A DNA stretch of 64,000 bases from NCBI GenBank assembly GCA_030847615.1, contig JAUMIR010000004.1, forward strand, positions 228,698,501-228,762,500. Reading direction: 5' to 3'. Both the position numbers and the translations under genes were made by a program. The notes beneath the pieces were generated by a model that worked only from the letters and a program-made list of their open reading frames with translations, made no database searches and was not told where the DNA came from. Of the stretch, positions 1 to 10,355 are shown piece after piece; position 1 is the stretch's first letter; each line of letters begins with the position of its first letter. The stretch is from Gambelia wislizenii (taxonomy: Eukaryota; Chordata; Lepidosauria; Squamata; Crotaphytidae).

Positions 1-364
1 AGTCTTCCCCCAAAACAGAACTGACTTTTGGGTAAGAAGAATGTATTGCTTTCACTCTTCAAGATGAACAAACCAGCTGCTTTGCACACCTTTGTCATCT
101 TACACAATCCTTTGAAGGTTTATGGCCAGTGTCACAATATGCATATTTCTGTATTCCATTACTTTGTGATCACACCCCATAGCTAGGTAATGGTGCTTAC
201 ATGCCAGTGGCTTGAATATTGATCTCCATCAGTGCATCTGAAGAAATGGATTGAAAACCACAAAAGTGCATGCTAAAATAAAATAAATCGGCATTATCTT
301 AGAAGTGCTACAAGATTTCTCTCCCACCACCAGCTTTACTTTTGTAATGTCCAGTACTTCCCTT
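1..364. other. Unique sequence, no feature seen
   Basis: I see no open frame with recognisable similarity, no SINE or LINE signature and no simple repeat in this stretch. Confidence 0.5.
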
Positions 365-456
365 TTTATCTTTACAAGTATGTAATAGTCAAGTCTTAGT
401 TGCTAATGCTCAGTATATCAGTGCCAGACTGTTATTAATAACCGAACCTAGCTGTG
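365..456 (+). repeat. Left arm of a 92-bp inverted duplication
   Basis: This segment is the reverse complement of 2576-2667, with only about three mismatches by eye over 92 bases. The arms lie about 2.1 kb apart. The outer edge of the right arm abuts a truncated DNA transposon. The arms could be TIRs of a larger element or the product of an inverted duplication; the sequence does not decide between them. Confidence 0.8.
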
Positions 457-1259
457 TAACTTATAGTATAGATGTCACTCGGGATATAAATCCTGATTTG
501 ATTCATCCTCACGTGGTAAACAGGAATAATTTTTTTCTTCTCACAGTGAGCCCCATTCAACCTGGTAAGCTTTGAGGGGGGGAGGAGTCTGGTTGGTCTT
601 GAGGAGAAATGGCAATAGATGAATGGTTTGTGTGTATGTGCTGTTGAACTTGCATACATAGGTTTGAGCTTCACAAAAGGAAATGACAGTTGTTTCATGC
701 AGAGGCAGAGGAGTTTTATGCAAATTATCTTTTGCACAAATGGTGCAAACCATGATAAAAAAGGGGGACATCTTGGTCTTGTTCCAGAGATGAGCTCTCT
801 TGAGGGGGTTTGCTGAATGCTTAGAATGCTGTCTCTTCATGCTGAGACAGACAGCAGACAGATTCATGTAAAATCTTGGGAGCAACAAGATTTTTCCTCA
901 CATTCCTACTATCTGCTATTGAGGGGGTAGGGGAATAGCCTGATTGAATGCATATTACCCAAAGGTCTGAATCAGTTAGTGCCTTGGTCACTGGAAGAAT
1001 GCATAAATGCAGAGATAAGAGAAGCTGTTGCGGTGGAGCAGCTACCTCCCCAATGTGGCAGTGATTTCATCTTTTAAAAGAAGAGGAGTTAGTCTCCCAT
1101 GTAGCTGAAATCCCTTTCCCTATATTTAAAGACATTTTATTTGCCATGGGGGAAATGAGTTTTGCCTGCATGAGCAGCTATAGGGCATTTTGATCTTGGT
1201 TCAGGAATCACTGAGTCACTATGAAGAGCAGACAACACACTCATTCTTAGGAGAGGACC
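457..1259. other. Unique sequence, no feature seen
   Basis: Short open frames occur on both strands (for example around 541-888), but they have no recognisable domain and overlap each other. I treat them as chance. Confidence 0.45.
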
Positions 1260-1486
1260 TTGTTGTTCCATGTCATCAAGTAGTTTCTGATTTATGGCAA
1301 CACTAAGATGAATCTGTCATGTTTTTTTCTTGGCAAGATTCATTCAGAGGGCCTTTGCCTTCACCTTCCTCTGAAACTGAGAGAGTATGACGTGCCAAGT
1401 GGTTTTCCATGACTGAGTGGGCATTTGAACCCTGGTCTCCCAGAGTCCTAGTTCAATGCTCAAACCATTACTCCATTCTGGCTCAA
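1260..1486 (-). mobile_element. tRNA-derived SINE, Sauria-SINE-like
   Basis: Read on the minus strand, the unit begins with a tRNA-like head. A degenerate B-box lies in the 'accagggttcaaatgccc' stretch, and the body carries the 'agtcat...tctctcagtttcagaggaagg' core seen in the copy at 11284. The tail reads '...gccataaatcagaaactact' and resembles the 3' end of BovB LINEs. The copy is old, with many differences from 11284-11524. It is non-autonomous and probably mobilised by BovB reverse transcriptase. Confidence 0.75.
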
Positions 1487-1611
1487 GAGAGGAGTGATTG
1501 CACAGTGCTAATCAAAATGTGGGCAAATGCTTCTTTAAGTACACCAATGTGTAGTTCTAACTGGTTTTTCAAATATTTTGTATATTTTATAACTTAATTA
1601 TAATGTCAGAA

Positions 1612-1740
1612 GAGGGCCGGTTTAAGGGCCCTGCAGCACCTGCAGCCGTGGGGGGGGGTTAGGTTACATTGACCTGAGATAAACATACCCCCCCCAATAA
1701 AGTGTTGCAGGGACCTCCAAAATTTCTTAAACCGGCCCTG
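1612..1740. mobile_element. hAT-type MITE with intact 8-bp target duplication
   Basis: The ends are 15-bp inverted repeats: agggccggtttaag on the left and its complement cttaaaccggccct on the right. They are flanked by a perfect 8-bp direct repeat, tgtcagaa, at 1604-1611 and 1741-1748. An 8-bp target duplication with CAGGG-type ends is characteristic of the hAT superfamily. At 129 bp it carries no transposase and must have been mobilised in trans. Confidence 0.88.
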
Positions 1741-1748
1741 TGTCAGAA

Positions 1749-2177
1749 CCACTGGCTGGCATACTGTTCAGCAGTTATCATAGCATAAGCTGGACTTATG
1801 ATATCATAACTGCAGGGATTCACATTTATGGTCATGAATGGCTGAACATGATCCAAAAAACCTACCTCTGCAGCCTGGAAACATCCCAACTGAATTGTTT
1901 CCAAGGTCCTGGAGATGTGGGCGTTGGGAAATGATCTCTGCCAATATGCTGTGGTTGCAAGGTGACTTGGAAAACAGTTGTGGCAGGACCCTAAAGGGTC
2001 TGTCCAGCTGCCTGCTCTCAAGGCACTCTGAGACCTGAAGAACACGGTGCACATGCCAGCACACCAATTTCCAGCACCTCAGAAATACTTCAGTCCGGGC
2101 ACTACCAGGCTATGAAGATAGTGGTGGGGTGTGGTTGGCATTGTCAGTCATAGCTATGATGATGGAGCTCCTTCATC
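1749..2177. other. Unique sequence, no gene seen
   Basis: Several overlapping short frames exist here, but they have no recognisable domain. Confidence 0.4.
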
Positions 2178-2180
2178 ATA

Positions 2181-2487
2181 GGAGATTTTCAGACGCCTCT
2201 TTCAGTGTCTTGCCACGCAAGCAGCCTCCGGAGCATTAATGAAGCTGCTGCACGGCAAGGGGTCCATTTTGGACAATTTTGAAAAACGTGAGTGTTTTTC
2301 ACTCATGGACAACTTCCATGAGCGAAAAACAGTGTGGCCGCCTCCAATGCTAGTCGCAACACTCACGGACGATGCCGAGAGAGAAACGGCGTCATCCAAA
2401 ATGGATCCCTTGCCGCGCAGCAGCCTCGTTACTGCTCCAGAGGCTGCTTGCACGGCAAGACGCTGAAAGAGGCGTCTGAAAATCTCC
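2181..2487. mobile_element. Foldback element, copy 1 (TIR family, palindromic class)
   Basis: The two halves are inverted copies of each other: about 95 bp at each end (ggagattttcagacgcctct and its complement) pair almost completely. The element is flanked by ata on both sides, consistent with a 3-bp target duplication. The outer TIR resembles those of the elements at 15558-17135 and 18545-19152. Open frames here (for example 2202-2489 minus) arise because both strands of a palindrome read alike. Confidence 0.8.
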
Positions 2488-2575
2488 ATAGTTACAATGA
2501 TGAAACTGAATCTTGGCCACTATATTCTATGTCACTCAGGACTTTATTGAATGCAGGCTCTTTAAATGTTTTTTG

Positions 2576-2667
2576 CACAGCTAGGTTAGGTTATTAATAA
2601 CAGTCTGGCACTGATATACTGAGCATTAGCACCTAAGACTTGGCTATTACATACTTGTAAAGATAAA
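2576..2667 (-). repeat. Right arm of a 92-bp inverted duplication
   Basis: This is the inverted partner of 365-456. Its outer end joins at 2668 directly into the middle of the subterminal hairpin of the DNA transposon that follows, which has lost its outer end. Confidence 0.8.
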
Positions 2668-3181
2668 GCATTTTTATGCCGGCAAAAGAATACACACAAA
2701 CACACATTTACCTTCTAATCCCAGCAAAGGTTCCCAGCAATAAAGAGGAAGTGAACAGAGCTCACTTCCTCGTTTGAAATTTCACATGATTTCATTACAT
2801 GGGAAATTCAAACTTAAAAACAAAAATAAATATCTAAAAGTTACACTAAGAATCCAAACACACAGTAAAAGTCCCAAGTAACCCAGGGAGGGTCATAAAA
2901 AGAGTGAAACTTGCCTGGATGTCCCGATCCCACCCAGGCGTTTTCTGGCCGGTCCAGCCATTGTCAGGGTAAGTATGAGATTTAAATGGCTCGATGTTTC
3001 ACACACCGGCAACGCCAGCACAAAAGCAGCACACGGGATCTATTGACAGCTTAAGCTATCAATTAAAAATAATGGGATTTTTGCTCTTTATATCCATTAA
3101 AGGGTGACGTCTGATCCACACACCCTTTGTTGGTTATGTGGTGTCCTTATGATGCCGTATTGTCCTTGTATGATAAAGTCC
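2668..3181 (-). mobile_element. TIR-family DNA transposon, type A, left end missing
   Basis: The sequence is collinear with the complete copy at 38102-38674. Shared landmarks are 'tttttatgccggcaaaag', the 'cccagggagggtcataaaaag' stretch, 'gatctattgac' and the terminal 'tgataaagtcc'. The left TIR and half of the hairpin are absent and replaced by the inverted-duplication arm. It has no coding capacity. Confidence 0.75.
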
Positions 3182-3540
3182 TCAGAGTGAATTGTGACTA
3201 AAATTGCTTTCAATGGAATTGGTCATCACGGCTAACTCCAGCTGGATTGGGGTACTATATTTTTCAGTCCAGAGGAGAACATTTAGGTTGTAAAATATAT
3301 TAGGGTGTTGTCTATACAAGGCAAAAGAAGCAGATTGCTCTGCAGTAAAGGCAACTCGCAGCAGCTGCAATTTGCCTTAATTTGGGGAGGTGGTAAATCG
3401 CAGGTATGTGAAGCTATATGCATATTCTGTGCAAATGGGCATGCCTGCGAATCAAGATGGTGGTCGTGAGTGAATTACTTATGTTTTTGTTCTCACCAGT
3501 TGCTGCTGCTGAACAGTATTTTTTAAAAAAGCGTATCTTG
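3182..3540. other. Unique sequence, no feature seen
   Basis: I recognise no repeat or coding similarity. Confidence 0.4.
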
Positions 3541-3872
3541 GGAGATTTTCAGACGCCTCTTGCCGCACAAGCAGCCTCCAGAGCAGTAACGAGGCTGCTG
3601 CGTGGCAAGGGGTCCATTTTGGACGACACCATTTCTCTTTCGGCATCATCCATGACTGTTGCGTCTAGCATTGGAGGTGGCCGCACTGTTTTTCACTCAC
3701 GTAAGTTGCCCGTGAGTAAAAAAACAGCACGGTCGCCTCCAATGCTAGCCACAACAGTCACAGATGACACCGAGAGAGAAACGGCGTCATCCAAAATGGA
3801 CCCCTTGCCGCGCAGCAGCCTCGTTACTGCTCTGGAGGCTGCTTGTGCGGCAAGAGGTGTCTGAAAATCTCC
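3541..3872. mobile_element. Foldback element, copy 2 (TIR family, palindromic class)
   Basis: This is a nearly complete palindrome. The first about 160 bp (ggagattttcagacgcctct through gcactgtttttcactcacg) is mirrored as its complement in the second half, around a centre near 3705. It is clearly the same family as 2181-2487 but keeps a longer matching interior. The flanks (ttg, tac) do not show a clean 3-bp duplication. The 148-aa frame running through it is a palindrome artefact. Confidence 0.82.
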
Positions 3873-4351
3873 TACGGTTCAAAAGTGCGATATTTCACCT
3901 TAACGGATAAGCAAAAAACCCCAAACCCCTGTTTTATTGCATTAGCGCTCACTTGTTAAGGCAAAAAAAAAAAAAACATGGCGGTTCTGGGCATTTGCCT
4001 TGTTAGCAAGCCCTGCCCTCCATGCTCATCTTGCCAATCAGCTTTCAGCTTCTGCTCCTTTGGGAAAGAGAAGCAATTTGATTGCTTGTCCCAATGGGCA
4101 GGAATGTGCACTCCCACCACTGTTTTTTAAAAACTCTGGGAAAAGCAGCGAAGGCTTATCCTGTGGAGTATATGGCTTATTTAGCTCCCGCTCCTTCTCA
4201 ATACGGGAATACGATATGGGATGCCATTAGGACAGGTTGTATTCTACTCGCATTCCATTGGTAGTATTTTTGCCAGTTAGACAAGGTAAAGTATTTTCAG
4301 TACCCTGCCTCTACCCCCAATTTCTGTGTTCTTCTTAAAATTTTAATTACG
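3873..4351. other. Unique sequence left of the Ngaro-like element
   Basis: I see no gene. A short A-tract lies near 3964-3977. The sequence is ordinary single-copy-like DNA up to the B2 repeat. Confidence 0.4.
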
Positions 4352-4780
4352 TGCTGAAGTGAGACAGGTCGTTACCGGTCACCCCACCACCCAGATGACC
4401 CCAATAAAGACAACAAACAGAAGTATGTGGAAAATTGTATTGATACAAAAGGTTGTACAAGAATTGGCAGAAAATGGCCACAACTTGACAAGCTGATAGT
4501 TGCCTGGCTGGTGCATGAACATGGGTTAAAAACAGGTATCAACCAGCCCAACTGCTGCTTGATGGCTTCTCGGTTAACCCGCCGGCTAACCGGTCACGTG
4601 ATAGGAAACACATGACAGGGTCCCGTGATCCAGACCCGGAAGGGGAGGGGTGCAACCAGCCCCCTCCCCCCTAGGGTCTCTGTGGCCATGCACTTGAACT
4701 TGACCTTAATATAACCTTCACCCAGAACCAGAGACCACTAGCCCTGAGTCTAGATCACTCCCTCATGCTCACCGCCAACC
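4352..4780 (-). repeat. Split direct repeat B2 (3' terminus of the Ngaro-like element)
   Basis: About 430 bp aligns with 5233-5660. Both begin 'tgctgaagtgagacaggt', share 'gttaaaaacaggtatcaacc' and 'cagacccggaaggggagggg', and end in 'gagtctagatcac'. About 100 bp of non-matching sequence (4781-4879) lies between this repeat and A2. Confidence 0.88.
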
Positions 4781-4879
4781 CCCCGAAAAGTTGTGACAAA
4801 GATACAAACAAATCACATATGCATAGAAGAAAACCTAGCTAATACAAAGGTAGTCCTAACTAAGGGAGGGCGGGTGGGT

Positions 4880-5231
4880 CTTTGGTTCTTCAGAGCCAAC
4901 TGCTCAAGTCCGGCGGAGGGCTGGGGATTTATCCCCAGCTGCCGGACCTGAGTGGAGACTGCTGAGAGCAGTCTCATCACCTTCGACCAATCAGAGGCCC
5001 CAGTAGCCCCATGCTCTGATTGGTCAAGGCAGCTGTTCACCAGCTAATCAGGGAAGAGCAGCCTCTCCCCAATTGGCTGGTTAACGATCCTCTTTCCAGC
5101 CAGCCTGAGCCGGCTAGAAAGAGGATATCAGCCAAGATGGCAGTGCACAGGTATGGCACGAGGTGGGCGATGCGGCGGGGGCTCCCGCAGCAGCAACTCT
5201 GGCTGCGAGGTAAGTCTCGCAGCCGATTTGC
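4880..5231 (-). repeat. Split direct repeat A2
   Basis: About 350 bp matches 10356-10707. Landmarks are 'cagagccaactgctcaag', 'ggacctgagtggagactgct', 'ggtgggcgatgcggcggg' and 'ctgcgaggtaagtctc'. It abuts B1 with a one-base gap, forming the B1-A2 junction typical of split-direct-repeat elements. Confidence 0.88.
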
Positions 5232-5232
5232 A

Positions 5233-5660
5233 TGCTGAAGTGAGACAGGTCCCTACCGGTTGCCCCACCTCCCAGATGACCCCCAATAAAGACAAGCAGA
5301 AGTATGCAGAAAATTGTATTGATACAAAAGGATATACAAGAATTCACAGAAAATGACCACAACTTGTCAAGCTGATAGTTGCCTGATTGGCGCATGGGCA
5401 TGGGTTAAAAACAGGTATCAACCAGCCCAACTGCTGGTTGATGGCTTCTTGGTTAGCCCGCTGGCTAACCGGTCATGTGATAGGGAACATGTGATTGGGT
5501 CAAGTGATCCAGACCCGGAAGGGGAGGGGCGCAACCAGTCCCCTTCCCCCCTTAGGGTCTCCGTGGCCATGCACTTGAACTTGACCTTAATATAACCTTT
5601 GCCCAGAACCGGAGACCCCTAGCTCTGAGTCTAGATCACCCCCTATGCTCACCACCACCG
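5233..5660 (-). repeat. Split direct repeat B1
   Basis: This is the internal copy of the B repeat, directly downstream (minus strand) of the recombinase remnant and immediately adjacent to A2. It matches 4352-4780 at roughly 90% by eye. Confidence 0.88.
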
Positions 5661-5704
5661 AGCCAAGCTGTACGCATACAGCTCGCTGTACGCCAACCTG
5701 GCAG

Positions 5705-6660
5705 CTATATGTCTCCAGTCAGAGGGCCGGCCTTCTGACTGGAGGGATATAGGGCTGGACCTGATAGGCAATTAGGTGAATTCCGGCCAGATGTAAGTGG
5801 TGTATGCCCTGGAGCGCCATCTGCCCAGATGCGCCCAGAATGGGAGATGCTGGTACTCTTTCTCCTGCAGCTGTGGTGGCTGCCCCGATCCGGAAGGAGT
5901 GGTTTCCATACTTGCCAGCTGGGCAATCCAGCCATCGCAGCGCTGCCCAAAGAATGCCCGTAAATTGGAACCTGGTCAACACAGATGCGACTTGTGAATG
6001 AAGAGTGTTCCCTGGATGGCAGGACGCTGTTGAAGGTGCTGCTGCATGAGGGATACTGGGCAGGCAGTTGAATCATCCAGCTTGTGCAGATGAAGGTGGG
6101 CCCCTCTTCCATGCTGGTCATTCTTGGATCACCGAATCCAAAGCCACATGTCGGCCTCCTCTACTGCCACGTCATCCAACTGGAGCGCCCGTCTGGACTT
6201 GTCCTTCTTAGAGCCACATACTAGCTCCTCGATACGTAGCGCTGCAAAGAAAGTGGTGGAAAATGCAGTGCAAAAGAGCAAAGTTTCGTACCTAGATCTG
6301 CAGATACTGCATAAAGCTGTCATGAGGTGGCAAAACAGTTTGTAGAATATGGGTCTGTGAGGATCCAGATCCCAGGTGTTGCCGCGATGCCATCCCTCCA
6401 CCGCTCTACGAATCAGGAAATTGTCGCAGGGGTTACCTTGCCCAGCCATTCTACTGAAGAAGGAAATGGCTGCCAGATGAAGCGAGATGGATCTTGGCGC
6501 CAGGCCTAGTTCCTTCAGGGATGCCATGTAGTGCAGGACCTCGCGTTCCGAAGATGGCCAGGAGCTTCCATAGTTGTGCCTTCTTCTAAAGCTGAAGAAC
6601 TGCTGCACCACCCTCGAGTAACTGGCCCAAGTGGAAGGCGCCAGAGAGTTAAGGACCCCC
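5705..6660 (-). pseudogene. Tyrosine recombinase of the Ngaro-like element (broken)
   Basis: The frame ending at 6129 carries the N-terminal helical domain (SLAPSTWASYSRVVQQF, near 6640) and then the first catalytic block with its arginine (FAALRIEELV, near 6240). After a frame change, 5719-5982 contains the H-x-x-R block (HSFRIGAATTAA). A further shift gives LGRWRS followed by the candidate nucleophile tyrosine in AYTTYI, then a stop before B1. The order R, HxxR, GRW, Y is that of phage-integrase-type recombinases. In DIRS-order elements this enzyme replaces the integrase and recombines circular cDNA into the genome. At least two frameshifts separate the catalytic residues, so no active enzyme can be made from this copy. 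Confidence 0.85.
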
Positions 6661-8060
6661 TGGATCACCATTCCTTCCCAAGATGCCAGAGCTCCGCAGG
6701 GAAGGTCTTTGGCACACGGTCCGCTCCTGGCCCAATTCCCAAAACCTGTCGTCCTGGAATCGAGACAATGCATCCACAATTCCGTTATCCACACCCAGGA
6801 TGTGTCTTGCTGAGAAGGAGATGTTTTCTGCCAGACAGATGAGCACAAACTCTCTGACGAGTCGCATGAGTCTGTCAGATTTAGAAGACTGCTTGTTGAT
6901 AATCCTGATGACCGCCTGATTATCGCACCAGAAGCAGACTCATTTGTTCCTAAACCCATCTTTCCAAAGGCATACAGTGACCACTATAGGGAAGAACTCA
7001 AGGAAAGTGAGGTCCCTAAGAATACCTGAATCCCTCCAGTCAGAAAGCCAATGCTGGGTGCACCAGTGCCCATTGAAATACACCCCAAACCGAAACCCTC
7101 CTGCTGCATCGGACTGCACCTGCAATCCCGCCCTTAGATCCGCTTCCCCCTGCCAGAAGGTGACCCCATTATACCCTTCTAAGAAATGCAACCAAACCCT
7201 GAGATCCTCCTTAACTGCCCTGGTGAGTCGTATGTGGTGATGCAGTGCCACAACGCCCGTCGTGACCCGAGCCAGTCTATTGCAAAAGGCCCTGCCAGGT
7301 GAAATAACTCTGCATGCAAAGTTGAGGTGCCCTAGCAGCGACTGGACTTCTTTTAAGGTGGCCTTCTCCTTGACCAACAGGTGACGAAGCTTTTCCCTGA
7401 TGCTTTCCAGCTTGTCCGCTGGGAGTCAGGAGACTTCCATGATCAAGTCCAGCTCGATCCCCAGGTAAACCATGGTGCTGGATGGCCCCACCGTCTTGTC
7501 TGGTGCCAGGGGGACCCCTAGTTCTCGAGCCAGCTCCTGGAAGGAATCAAGAAGAAAACCGCACTCTGCCCCCCCCCCCGGTCGTTCCTATCATAAGAAA
7601 ATCATCAAGGTAGTGGGTGACAGAGGAAAAACCAGTCCTGTGTCGCAGAGCACACTCCAAGAAAGTGCTGAAAGCCTTGAAGGCATAACAGCTGATGGAG
7701 CAGCCCATGGAGAGGGCCATATCATAGTACCATTGCCCTTGGAACTTGAAGCCCAACAGGGAGTACCCAGAAAGCCAACTGAATGTCGCATTTGGCCATA
7801 AGGGCACCCCGGCCACGGGCCCTGACTAATTTAACAGCGTGGTTAAAGGACGCATAATGAACTGAACAGAGCTCAGGTGGTATGGCGTCGTTAACTGATG
7901 ACCCCCTAGAGTAGGACAGGTGGTAAATGAGCCGATATTCACCAGGTGCCTTCTTAGGGACAACTCCCAATGGGGACACCCTGAGATTGTCCATGGGAGG
8001 AAAAGGGAAGGGGGCAGCCACCCTCCCCACTGCACACTCTTTGGCGATCTTAGAGGCCAC
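6649..8060 (-). pseudogene. Reverse transcriptase - RNase H of the Ngaro-like element (broken)
   Basis: On the minus strand the frame begins near 8060. The RT fingers region carries SPLGVVPKKAPGEYRLIYHL and SSVNDAI, followed by the first catalytic aspartate in LMAKCDIQLAF. After a frameshift near 7780, 7547-7816 carries the YxDD box as HYLDDFLMIG. A C-run near 7570-7580 coincides with another frame change. The frame from 7377 (QSLLGHLNFACRVISPGRAF) is the RT/RNase H connection. A TGA at about 6940 interrupts RNase H, which resumes with FWCDNQAVIRI and ends in SARHILGVDNGIVDALSRFQ. These motifs match DIRS/Ngaro polyproteins. No methyltransferase domain follows. Confidence 0.85.
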
Positions 8061-8150
8061 GATCTTGGGTAAGGCTGAAGCTGACTTGAGATTCCCTGAT
8101 TCAGCCGCCCTTCTGGGTCCAGCCGCAGGAATCCTGAAGCCAAAGGAAAA

Positions 8151-9361
8151 TCATTCCCATAGGTAGTTGGCTGCCCACCTGTCAGGGTAGGAAGCCAATA
8201 AGGGGAGCATGGCCTGCAACTTAACAGGGGTGTAGGCCATCCTAGGGGGGTCTGGGGGGTCCCTAGCTTTTGCTGCTCCCCTGGCCGGCATTGCTTCCTG
8301 ACCCTGCTTCCTTCTTAACGCCGGAGGATGCAGGACGTCCCAAATGAAAGGACTGGGAAGAGGAGCCTGCACGAGAGCAGCTGATCTTGGGGTGATTCCT
8401 GTAGCAGTTCTCGCAGTTGTGCTCAAACTTGCAGCAGGAACGGAAACATTTTCCCATGTCATACTCTCAGCAGACGAGGCTCCGGGGGTCTTTTTTACAG
8501 GGTGGCTTGGCTGCCTCTGTCTTACCCTTGATATGGGAGCCCACAATGACCAGCCATAGCTTGTCATTGATAAGGTCCCATCTAGCCCTAGCATTGTGGG
8601 AAGCCCATTTACAGAAGGCAGCATCATACTCGATGGCTGCTGCTTCCCCACCCAAGGCCCTGGCCTTCAGTACGTTACTTAAGTGGTTACCCAGGTGCAA
8701 CCCCCTCTCTGGGTAGGCCAATCCCCATGAGTATACCCCATGAAGACGGTATACCCAGCCAGCCAGTTGAAGAACGTGCTTTCTAACGGATCCGGCTTGG
8801 CCTTATCCGAGCCCTTGTTGGATTTGGGCATGCTGCCCATCTCCCCTTCAGGTTTTAGCAGGGTGAAGATGTCAACATAATATCCTTTCAGGATATTATC
8901 CCGTGTCTTCCTGTCCAGGTGGCTCCCAGGAGGATCCTCATTATCCTGGAATAACTTGAGGGTCTGAGGAGGAGGCCCCCCCATCCCGCCAAGCCCGGGC
9001 GGGGTCTGAAGCAGAGGGTTCCTGCTGGGATCGAGCCTTAATGGCCCAGGGCGGCAGACCAAGGATCAAGGCCGCCACCTTTCAATATCCCCCCCCCCGG
9101 TCCAGGTCATCATCTGAGGACTCACCGGACAATCCATCGCTGTCTGAATCCCTCCTCCTCCTGCACTTGGTGTGCCACTTTTTTCTGATGTGGAGCGGCA
9201 CCTACGCCGAAGGCCTGTCGTCCTTGCTGACTTGGAGGGTGATGCTGCCTTGCCCTGCATGGTGCCAGGGTGGCCCATGACCTGGGCGCCCTGCCCCTCT
9301 GAGCATGAGTCACCAGCCTGTTGGGCTGGGCCTTCTTCCTGGGAGCCATGATATCCAACAA
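8151..9361 (-). pseudogene. Gag-like protein of the Ngaro-like element (broken)
   Basis: The likely start is MAPRKKAQP near 9350, followed by basic and proline-rich sequence. A middle segment (8467-8721) carries WASHNARARWDLINDKLW, a pattern I associate with the gag region of vertebrate DIRS-order elements. The C-terminal part (8263-8457) contains a Cys/His-rich knuckle (FEHNCENCYRNHPKISC, preceded by further cysteines) likely to bind nucleic acid. The pieces lie in different frames, so several frameshifts are present. In an intact element the product would form the nucleoprotein particle; here it is a remnant. Confidence 0.7.
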
Positions 9362-10355
9362 GTGATTTAGCTCTTTCTATTATTATATTTTTATTAACTT
9401 TTTTTAGTGATTTCAGTCCCCCACATTGGCTTGTCTACTCTTTCCAAGGCTTGTCCGGCCCTGGCTTAGGCCCCAACTGGCTTGTCAACCCTTCTTTGCC
9501 TGGGCCGCCCCGCTTGGCTTGCCCACCCCTCACTTGGCTTGTCTCCCTTCTTTGGGCTTATGCCCTTCCCACTCTGGCTTGTCCGCTCTTCACTTAGTTT
9601 GTCCGCCCTTGACCAGGAGCCCCTGGTCTCTCTACCTCAAGTGGTCCCTCAGTGGGCCTGTATCTGTGCCTGGCCCAGATACAGGCCCAACAGGCACCTG
9701 CCTGATAGCCGGCCGCCTCCTTGCTTGGGGTCCAGCACCGCTGCAGGCCACGCTGGCTCTGCAGTTGCCCCCCCAGCACCGCGACCTGCAGTTGCCACGA
9801 GCCGCCTTGCTGGCCTCCCGCTACACCCTGTTGGCCAGGTGCCAACCCTGCCAGGTGGGTCACCAGTGTTGGCCACCCCGCTGGCACCCACCTCAGCCCT
9901 AAAGGCCTGGGTCCCCACCTCTGGGCTAGGCCAAGTGGGCCGCCTCACCGGCCTTCCCACTGCTGGCCTTCCCACTGCCATTGCCGCCCCTTCTAGGGTG
10001 AGTGCTGGCCGCCCTCCAGCGTCACTCCGCTGTCAGCTGGGTAGTCTGCGGCTGCTGCCTCCCGGTGCTACCCCAGCCTGCCTCCTCCTCCAATGGCCGT
10101 TGGTTTGCCCCCAGCTTTTCTCTAGCCGCAAGCCCAGCCAGCTGCTGCTACTCCCTCCACCGCCGCTGGTCCCCCGCGGCCCTTGCCTCTCCCACCGCAG
10201 CTTTCCTGCCACCATTGCTCCCCCACTCCGACACCTCCAGCAACCGCTGCTTCTATCGTCATCGTCGTTGTTGCTACCACCACCGCTTCCTCTGCTGCTT
10301 TGCTCCCTTCGCCGCTTCTGGAGGCTTCCCAGAGCTCCAGGGAATGCTCCTGCTG
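9362..10355 (-). other. C-rich leader of the Ngaro-like element between A1 and gag
   Basis: The plus strand is strongly C-rich and built of short degenerate repeats (cttgtc, cctgcc, ctgctg). Because of that composition, long frames run through it on both strands, including 319 codons on plus (9482-10441) that runs into repeat A1. I see no domain in any frame and read it as untranslated leader. Confidence 0.55.

Noticed and set aside
3418..3864. 148-codon plus-strand open frame
   Set aside because: It runs through a palindromic foldback element, and the same peptide pattern appears in reverse on the other strand.
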